DNA of 5,484 bases from Pseudomonadota bacterium (GTDB taxonomy: Bacteria; Pseudomonadota; Alphaproteobacteria; Rhizobiales; Beijerinckiaceae): positions 1-5,484 of the forward strand of contig JAGWRL010000056.1 of assembly GCA_028876585.1 (NCBI GenBank), read 5' to 3'. The first letter of the stretch is position 1, and every line of letters begins with the position of its first letter. Position numbers and translations under genes: made by a program. The notes under the pieces are model-generated. The model had not been told where the DNA came from, made no database searches, and saw only the letters and a program-made list of their open reading frames with translations. Below, one piece after another: positions 1 to 5,484 of this stretch.

Positions 1-28
1 CGTCGCGCAGGCGCTGGCCGCGCTTTAG
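1..28 (+). CDS. Possible C-terminal end of an upstream gene (partial)
   Basis: Reading from base 2, eight sense codons (VAQALAAL) end in TAG at 26-28. The codons are GC-rich at the third position like the genes in the window, and the inverted repeat that follows at 60-136 is the kind of element usually found between genes. The fragment is far too short to assign a family. It could equally be a chance open stretch, so the call rests on position and codon style only. Confidence 0.3.
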
Positions 29-59
29 GGCGATTTCCGCTCGGATGGCATCGGCCTGC

Positions 60-136
60 GTCATTCCCGCGAAAGCGGGAATCCAGCGGGATGCGACGCG
101 CCCTGGCCCCTGGATCCCCGCTTTCGCGGGGATGAC
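60..136. repeat. REP/dRS3-like palindrome pair in inverted orientation
   Basis: Two 27-bp arms (60-86 and 110-136) are inverted copies of each other with two differences, separated by a 23-bp spacer. Each arm is itself a perfect hairpin with an 8-bp stem and a 4-base loop: 63-70 with 75-82 (loop GAAA) and 114-121 with 126-133 (loop TTTC on this strand). The left arm fits the ATTCCC-N8-GGGAAT pattern known as dRS3 in Neisseria, and similar CATTCCCGC/GCGGGAATG palindromes are, from general knowledge, scattered between genes in many proteobacterial genomes. Its position just past the end of the minus-strand permease gene means that the transcript could fold here and be protected or terminated, but there is no T-run to make it a classical terminator. 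Confidence 0.85.
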
Positions 137-171
137 AAGGAGACGGCGCTTCAACTTGATCGGAAGGCGCT

Positions 172-1233
172 CTAAGGCGCCGGCGTCACGTCGAGCAGAT
201 CATAGCCCTTGGCGCGATAAATCAGCACGGAGGCGAGCCAGCTCAGCGCGAACACGCCGATGATGAGATAGCCGAGCACGCCGAAATTGTCGTTGAGCGC
301 GCCGACAATATCCCAGAACGGCCCCGCCAGCTCGAACTGGTCGCCGATCAGCCCCAGCGTCTCGATGCCGCCGATCAACACCGCGATCAGCACCGACACG
401 GCGGTGATGGTGATGTTGTAATAGAGCTTGCGGATCGGCTTCATGAACGCCCAGCCATAGGCGCCCAGCATCAGCACGCCGTCGCTCGTGTCCACCAGCG
501 TCATCGCCGCGGTGAACAAGGCGGGCAACACGAACAGCGTCGCCAGCGAGGCGCCATTGGCGGCCTGCGTGGCGGAAATGCCGAACAACGCCACCTCGGT
601 CGCGGTGTCGAAGCCGAGCCCGAACAGGAAGCCGATCGGGAACAGGTGCCAGCTCTTCGTCACCAGCGCGAACAGCGGCCGGAACAGGCGGGCGAGAAAG
701 CCGCGACTGTTGAGCAGAATGTCGAAATCGTCGTCCGAGAACGGTTCGCCGCGCTTGACCGCCTGGAACGTGCGCCAGACCGAGATCAGCACGACGATGT
801 TGAACGCCGCGAGCAGGAACAGGAACAGCGCCGAAGCGCCGGCGCTGACGAGGCCGCCCCAGGCTTTCAGCCCCTCGACCTCCGCGTTCGCCTTCGCGGC
901 GGCGAAGCCGACCGCCAGCGACAGCAAAACCACCGCGGCCGCGTGGCCGAGCGAGAAGAACAGCCCGACGCCGACCGGCCGGCCGCCCTGCTGCATCAAC
1001 TTGCGGGTGGAATTGTCGATCGCGGCGATGTGGTCGGCGTCGACAGCGTGGCGCAGCCCAAAGCTGTAGGCCAGAAACGCCGAACCAAACAGCACCGCGT
1101 TGTCGCGCAGCGCGAAGAAGGCCCAGACCCAGACCCCGACATTGGCGGCGGCGAGCGCGCCGTAAAGCGCGATCAACCGACCGCGCAGTTTGGAATCGCT
1201 CGCATTCCATAAACGAGACAGAAAACCCCGCAT
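172..1233 (-). CDS. NiCoT-family nickel/cobalt permease, probably cobalt uptake
   Basis: This is an inner-membrane secondary transporter of the HoxN/NixA/NhlF family (TC 2.A.52), which imports Ni2+ or Co2+. The 353-residue length is typical. The family's metal-site motif RHAVDADHI is at 61-69, containing the HX4DH signature (H62, D67, H68). It is followed by FSLGH (93-97), LGFDTATE (206-213) and MTLVDTSDG (244-252). About eight hydrophobic segments are visible, with a hydrophilic acidic loop (about 160-175) in the middle. The start is chosen because GAGGG (1238-1242, minus) lies a few bases upstream. The leader is a cobalamin riboswitch, so expression should fall when B12 is plentiful; this argues for cobalt over nickel as the main substrate, which is inference. 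Odd points: the usual GHS is GHA here (A98), and the usual GM before the DTSD motif is AM (A243). Confidence 0.93.
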   Translation of the reverse strand: MRGFLSRLWNASDSKLRGRLIALYGALAAANVGVWVWAFFALRDNAVLFGSAFLAYSFGLRHAVDADHIAAIDNSTRKLMQQGGRPVGVGLFFSLGHAAAVVLLSLAVGFAAAKANAEVEGLKAWGGLVSAGASALFLFLLAAFNIVVLISVWRTFQAVKRGEPFSDDDFDILLNSRGFLARLFRPLFALVTKSWHLFPIGFLFGLGFDTATEVALFGISATQAANGASLATLFVLPALFTAAMTLVDTSDGVLMLGAYGWAFMKPIRKLYYNITITAVSVLIAVLIGGIETLGLIGDQFELAGPFWDIVGALNDNFGVLGYLIIGVFALSWLASVLIYRAKGYDLLDVTPAP

Positions 1234-1320
1234 GACGCCCTCGCATGCTTATGGCCTCGACGACGCGGCTGAATCTCGCGCGGCCCGACGAAATCGGTCC
1301 GCGCGCGAAACGGCCGCGCT
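1234..1320 (-). promoter_or_regulatory. Riboswitch expression platform with two competing hairpins and RBS
   Basis: Between the aptamer and the permease ATG, the minus-strand RNA can form two mutually exclusive stems. One is a perfect 8-bp pairing of 1312-1319 with 1278-1285. The other is an 11-bp stem with one mismatch: 1299-1305 with 1277-1283 and 1294-1297 with 1285-1288, with a 5-base loop at 1289-1293. They share the 1278-1285 strand, so only one can exist at a time, which is the expected layout of a switch. No U-run follows either stem, so it is not a textbook intrinsic terminator. The ribosome binding site GAGGG is at 1238-1242. I could not find a strong anti-Shine-Dalgarno pairing, so whether control acts on transcription or on translation is open. 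Confidence 0.5.
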
Positions 1321-1494
1321 GATGGCAGGTCTCCTGGCTCGCGGGTCGTCGCGCCTCGCGGGCCTTCCCAAAGCCCGGAAGCTTCAGTGGCCATGGTTGC
1401 GAGGCGCTCGCCGCTAACAGTTGCGGGGGCAGCCGCGGCTTACGGGGTGAGCCGTTTCCGCGTTCCCTTTTCATCTCCGGGTGGGAGAACCATC
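1321..1494 (-). ncRNA. Cobalamin (adenosylcobalamin-type) riboswitch aptamer
   Basis: Read on the minus strand, the conserved blocks of the cobalamin riboswitch family appear in the right order. First comes the 5' P1 strand GATGG (1490-1494), then GATGAAAAGGGAAC, then GGCTGCCCCCGCAACTG, then GCCACTG, then GGGAAGG, and finally the B12 box GCCAGGAGACCTGCC (1324-1338). The P1 3' strand CCATC (1321-1325) is perfectly complementary to the 5' GATGG and closes the aptamer at about 174 nt. In this family, binding of coenzyme B12 lowers expression of the downstream gene. Here that gene is the NiCoT permease, whose ATG lies 87 bases past the aptamer. B12-controlled cobalt transporters are a known arrangement. 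Confidence 0.97.
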
Positions 1495-1502
1495 GCCATG
1501 AG

Positions 1503-1531
1503 GGATAGCGCGCGCGGCGGGGCGTTGACAA
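1503..1531 (-). promoter_or_regulatory. Candidate promoter of the riboswitch-permease transcript
   Basis: On the minus strand, TTGTCA (1526-1531) and CTATCC (1503-1508) are separated by 17 bases, resembling the CTTGAC/CTATAT housekeeping promoters of alphaproteobacteria. Transcription would begin around 1494-1497, just where the aptamer's P1 helix starts, which supports the call. The -10 element is imperfect. The reverse strand of the -35 reads TTGACA (1525-1530) and could serve the divergent racemase gene, although its -10 (near 1549-1555, CACTAGG) is poor. Confidence 0.5.
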
Positions 1532-1580
1532 GCGCCGCCGGGCGTCGCCACTAGGCGGGCGAGCGCGAGCGAGGGCGAAC

Positions 1581-2309
1581 ATGCGGCTGCACATCATCAA
1601 TCCCAACACCACGGCGTCGATGACGCGCAAGATCGGCGCCGCCGCCCGCGCCATCGCGCGGCCCGACACCGAGATCGTCGCGGTCAATCCGGAATTCGGC
1701 CCCGCCAGCATCGAGGGCTATTTCGACGAGGCGTTTTCGCTGCCCGGCCTGCTCGACGAGATCGGCAAGGCGCCCGAGGCGGACGCGTTCGTGATCGCCT
1801 GTTTCGACGACACCGGGCTGGAGGCGGCGCGCTGCGCGACAGCGGCGCCGGTGATCGGCATCGGCGAAGCGGCGTTCCATATGGCGGGGCTGATCGCGGA
1901 GAAATTCTCCGTCGTCACCACGCTGTCGCGCTCGATCGTCCCTATCGAGCGCAACCTCAGCAAATACGGCCTGATCACGCGCTGCGCCCGCGTCCGCGCG
2001 GCCGAAGTTCCGGTGCTGGCGCTGGAGGAGGAAGGCTCCGACGCGCGCCGCCGGATCGAGGCGGAAATCGCGCGCGCGCTCGAACAGGACGGCGCGGAGG
2101 CGATTGTGCTTGGCTGCGCCGGCATGGCCGATCTCGCCCGGGCGCTGGGCGAGATGTTCGCCGTGCCGGTGCTGGACGGGGTCGCCTGCGCGGTGGCGCT
2201 GGCGGAAAGCGCGGTGCGGCTCGGCCTGCGCACTTCGAAGCGCAACACCTACGCCGCGCCGCGCGCCAAGACTTACACCGGCGCCTTCGCGCGCTTCGCG
2301 CCGCGCTGA
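1581..2309 (+). CDS. Asp/Glu/hydantoin racemase-family protein
   Basis: This is a 242-residue cytoplasmic protein of the cofactor-independent Asp/Glu racemase superfamily, closest in appearance to hydantoin racemases (HyuE/HyuA type, usually about 240-250 residues). These racemise 5-monosubstituted hydantoins by a two-cysteine acid/base mechanism. Visible signatures are the N-terminal INPNTT (6-11), the first catalytic-cysteine region VIACFDDTGL with C74, the second VLGCAGMADL with C179, and DGVACAVALAES (199-210). Both cysteines are present, so it should be active. The start is set by GAGGG at 1571-1575, five bases before the ATG, and by the conserved start of the fold at residue 3. No hydantoinase, carbamoylase or permease is adjacent, so the substrate cannot be fixed; allantoin racemase or another amide-ring racemase is possible. 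It is divergent from the riboswitch unit and overlaps the EVE gene at its 3' end. Confidence 0.88.
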   Translation: MRLHIINPNTTASMTRKIGAAARAIARPDTEIVAVNPEFGPASIEGYFDEAFSLPGLLDEIGKAPEADAFVIACFDDTGLEAARCATAAPVIGIGEAAFHMAGLIAEKFSVVTTLSRSIVPIERNLSKYGLITRCARVRAAEVPVLALEEEGSDARRRIEAEIARALEQDGAEAIVLGCAGMADLARALGEMFAVPVLDGVACAVALAESAVRLGLRTSKRNTYAAPRAKTYTGAFARFAPR

Positions 2310-2719
2310 GCCTTCAACCCGCCGAGCGCGCAGACGATCTCCCATTCCTCATCGGTCACCGGCTGCACCGACAGCCGGGAATTGACCACCAGCGCCATCT
2401 TGGCGAGCCTCGGCTCCGCCTTGGCCGCCTCCAGCGTCAGCGGCCGGGGCAAAGGCTCGACGGCGCGAATGTCGACCATGCCGAACTTGCCGGTCGCGTC
2501 GCTCGGATCGGGCCGATAGAGCGCGCTGACCTCGACCACGCCGACCACCGCCTTGCCCTCGTTGGAATGGTAGAAAAAGCCGCGCTCGCCAAGCTTCATC
2601 GCCATCATGTTGAGCTTGGCGGAATGGTTGCGCACGCCGCTCCATTCGGTGCCGCCCTCCTCGGCGAGCCTGGCGAAGGAGAACACTGAGGGTTCGCTCT
2701 TGAACAACCAATGCGCCAT
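2273..2719 (-). CDS. EVE domain-containing protein (PUA-like fold)
   Basis: This 148-residue protein is a single EVE domain, the PUA-like fold found in bacterial proteins and in human THYN1 that is thought to bind modified bases in DNA or RNA. Its cellular job in bacteria is not settled. The family landmarks are WLFKSEP (4-10), WSGVRN (26-31), FFYHSN (48-53), and the C-terminal RLSVQPVTDEEW (115-126). The start is fixed by the conserved MAHWLFKSEP beginning, although the Shine-Dalgarno is weak (only GAG about ten bases upstream). After about residue 135 comes a short basic tail (KAQRGAKRAKAPV), which is encoded largely opposite the racemase 3' end, a 37-bp convergent overlap. No modification or restriction gene is next to it, so a link to defence is not indicated here. 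Confidence 0.92.
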   Translation of the reverse strand: MAHWLFKSEPSVFSFARLAEEGGTEWSGVRNHSAKLNMMAMKLGERGFFYHSNEGKAVVGVVEVSALYRPDPSDATGKFGMVDIRAVEPLPRPLTLEAAKAEPRLAKMALVVNSRLSVQPVTDEEWEIVCALGGLKAQRGAKRAKAPV

Positions 2720-2856
2720 GCGGGGTCTCGGGCTTGTGGAGGCCGCAGTCTAGAGCAATCCGCGCGGCGGGGAAATCGCGCGGCTCACGTCATTTTGCGT
2801 CCTGAAATGGCTGGGTGCCCGTACGGCGCCGCTGGCGCGGGTTGGCTTTGTCGTGA

Positions 2857-2885
2857 TTGACGTAAATTGAGACATGCGAGAAAAT
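2857..2885 (+). promoter_or_regulatory. Candidate promoter of the hydroxylase gene
   Basis: TTGACG (2857-2862) and GAAAAT (2880-2885) lie 17 bases apart in a locally AT-rich patch within the 256-bp gap between the EVE start and the hydroxylase start. An alternative -10 is TTTATG at 2885-2890. This would give a leader of roughly 80 bases. The region is otherwise without an obvious gene, and the remaining gap sequence shows no clear RNA element. Confidence 0.35.
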
Positions 2886-2975
2886 TTATGCCGCAAACGG
2901 AGACGTTGTGCTTGCGAATGCGCTGATTTTGCCTCAAGGGAACCGAAGCAAACCCCCAAACGCACGGGAGGCGAT

Positions 2976-3974
2976 ATGGACGATCTCAAATTCGGCAAGC
3001 GCAACAAGCGCGGCGACTGGGCCCCCGACGCGCCGGCGCAGACCGCGCCGCTGTTCGCCTTGCCGCCGCGCCCGCTGGCGCTGATCAAATGGCTGCCGCA
3101 TTATTTCCTGCCCTACAACCTGCTGTTCGCGCTGTCGGCGCTCGCGTGGTGGAAATGGGCGCTGCCTGACGTCGAGACGATGAAGACGCTGCAATGGGGC
3201 TGGATTTTGCGCCTGCTGGTCATCAACGGCGTCGCGATGTTGCTGTTCTACGGCGCGTTCGAGTGGCGGCTCTACCGCCGCCGCGCCCAGGGCGACCGCT
3301 TCAAATACAATGGCAAGTTTCCCGGCGACGTCGAAAGCGACGTGTTCATGTTCAAGAGCCAGAACGTCGACAGCCTGATCCGCGCCTTCGGCGGCGGGCT
3401 GCCGATCTGGACCGCGATCGAGGTCGTCATCCTCGTCGCCTTCGCCAGGGGTTACGTCCCGTGGCTGAGCTTCGCGCAGCATCCGCTCTATCTCGCGCTG
3501 CTGGCGCTGCTGGTTCCGATGATCCACGAGGTCCATTTCTTCGTGCTGCACCGGGCGCTGCATTGGCCGCCGCTCTACAAATGGGTGCATTCGGTGCATC
3601 ACAATTCCGTCAACCCGTCGCCGTGGTCGTCGCTGTCGATGCATCCGGTCGAGCTGATCGGCTATCTCGGCGTCGCCTTCTGGCATCTCATCCTGCCGTC
3701 GAACCCGGTGCTGGCGCTCTACCAGCTGCATTTCGCCGGTTTCGGGGCCATTCCCGGCCATATCGGCTTCGACAAGGTTGAGCTGAGCGAAGGCGTCGCC
3801 GTCGATAGCCACGCCTATATCCACTACCTCCACCACAAATATTTCGAGGTGAATTACGGCGACGGCCTGATCCCGTTCGACAAATGGTTCGGAACGTTCC
3901 ACGATGGGTCGCGCGAAGGCGAGGCGCGGATGCAGGCGCGCTGGGAAGCCAAGCGCAGCCGCGCCCCCGCCTGA
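2976..3974 (+). CDS. Sterol desaturase/fatty acid hydroxylase family membrane enzyme
   Basis: This 332-residue integral membrane protein belongs to the non-heme di-iron fatty acid hydroxylase superfamily (PF04116 type), whose members use O2 to hydroxylate or desaturate lipids. The histidine clusters that hold the iron pair are intact: HEVHFFVLH (184-192, with H196 following), HSVHH (205-209) and HYLHH (283-287), plus H223, H253, H262 and H279 in the conserved C-terminal half. Hydrophobic segments lie at about 41-62, 75-95, 143-163, 168-190 and 225-245. The start at 2976 is chosen because GGGAGG (2966-2971) precedes it. The frame is open back to an ATG at 2874, but that stretch has poor codon bias, is Arg/Cys-rich and lacks a ribosome site. 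The lipid substrate (sterol, hopanoid, carotenoid or fatty acyl) cannot be told from sequence. No redox partner or lipid gene is adjacent. Confidence 0.9.
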   Translation: MDDLKFGKRNKRGDWAPDAPAQTAPLFALPPRPLALIKWLPHYFLPYNLLFALSALAWWKWALPDVETMKTLQWGWILRLLVINGVAMLLFYGAFEWRLYRRRAQGDRFKYNGKFPGDVESDVFMFKSQNVDSLIRAFGGGLPIWTAIEVVILVAFARGYVPWLSFAQHPLYLALLALLVPMIHEVHFFVLHRALHWPPLYKWVHSVHHNSVNPSPWSSLSMHPVELIGYLGVAFWHLILPSNPVLALYQLHFAGFGAIPGHIGFDKVELSEGVAVDSHAYIHYLHHKYFEVNYGDGLIPFDKWFGTFHDGSREGEARMQARWEAKRSRAPA

Positions 3975-4030
3975 GGCCCGAAATATTCACGCCGGTTGAA
4001 TTATTCTGCTTGCATCTCGGCGCGTGATTT

Positions 4031-4042
4031 GTCATCGATAAC
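4031..4042. promoter_or_regulatory. Possible LacI-type operator upstream of the sugar ABC gene
   Basis: GTCATCGATAAC is a 12-bp palindrome around a central CG with a single mismatched pair (the third base and its partner). Operators of LacI-family sugar regulators commonly have this form, and the site sits about 100 bases ahead of a sugar ABC transporter gene. No regulator gene is visible in the window. Short palindromes of this quality arise by chance, so the call is tentative. Confidence 0.22.
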
Positions 4043-4141
4043 GCCGCCAAGCTCGCGCCGCCCCTTCGGACGGCGCGTTCATGTCAAAAAAAGCGGCCGC
4101 GCTCCGGCGCCGGACGATCACGGGGGGGAATGGGTCGCCGC

Positions 4142-5484
<1,343 letters not shown>

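Noticed and set aside
200..1711. A 503-codon minus-strand open frame covering the permease and the riboswitch
   Set aside because: It is a GC-rich shadow frame: its translation is Arg/Ala-rich without family motifs, and it runs through the aptamer. The permease in another frame carries all NiCoT signatures.
2760..2783. A 7-bp inverted repeat with a 10-base loop upstream of the EVE gene
   Set aside because: No T-run follows on either strand and no gene ends here. CG-only stems of this size are common by chance in such GC-rich DNA.
2874..2975. N-terminal extension of the hydroxylase from the ATG at 2874
   Set aside because: The stretch is Arg/Cys-rich with poor codon bias and no ribosome site, while 2976 is preceded by GGGAGG and begins the better-coded sequence.
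3982..4005. An AT-rich imperfect hairpin just after the hydroxylase stop
   Set aside because: The stem is only 8 bp of mostly A-T pairs with a bulge and no T-run, which is too weak to call a terminator or an operator.
4054..4077. A 7-bp GC hairpin after the hydroxylase gene, possible terminator
   Set aside because: It is followed on the plus strand by GTTCATG and then an A-run, not a T-run, and on the minus strand the T-run precedes the stem, so it fits a terminator in neither direction.

Overview
The window is about 5.5 kb of GC-rich bacterial chromosome carrying five unrelated genes. GC-biased third codon positions, the mix of protein families and the promoter style suggest an alphaproteobacterium, perhaps in the Hyphomicrobiales; this is inference and the genus cannot be read from the sequence. 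I see no phage genes, insertion sequence, tRNA, rRNA or CRISPR array.

Layout from left to right. Positions 2-28 may be the last codons of a plus-strand gene. Positions 60-136 hold two inverted copies of a REP/dRS3-like palindrome. Positions 172-1233 (minus) encode a NiCoT-family Ni2+/Co2+ permease. Its 5' leader is a well-preserved cobalamin riboswitch (1321-1494, minus), with a candidate promoter just upstream, so the unit looks like B12-repressed cobalt uptake. Divergent from it, 1581-2309 (plus) encodes an Asp/Glu/hydantoin racemase-family enzyme. Its 3' end overlaps by 37 bp the end of a convergent EVE-domain gene (2273-2719, minus). A 256-bp gap with a candidate promoter leads to a sterol desaturase/fatty acid hydroxylase family membrane enzyme (2976-3974, plus). 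A 167-bp gap with a possible LacI-type operator then precedes a CUT2-type (RbsA/MglA-like) sugar ABC transporter ATPase. That gene starts near 4142 and runs off the right edge with 447 codons visible.

The genes mostly do not work together. The one coherent regulatory unit is the B12 riboswitch with the cobalt/nickel permease. The ABC ATPase is probably the first visible gene of a sugar-uptake operon that continues to the right. The racemase has no hydantoinase or carbamoylase beside it, and the EVE protein and the hydroxylase stand alone. I found no convincing new multi-gene system. The points most worth a second look are the riboswitch expression platform with its competing hairpins, the covarying repeat arms at 60-136, the shared TTGACAA between divergent promoters, and the altered motifs in the permease.
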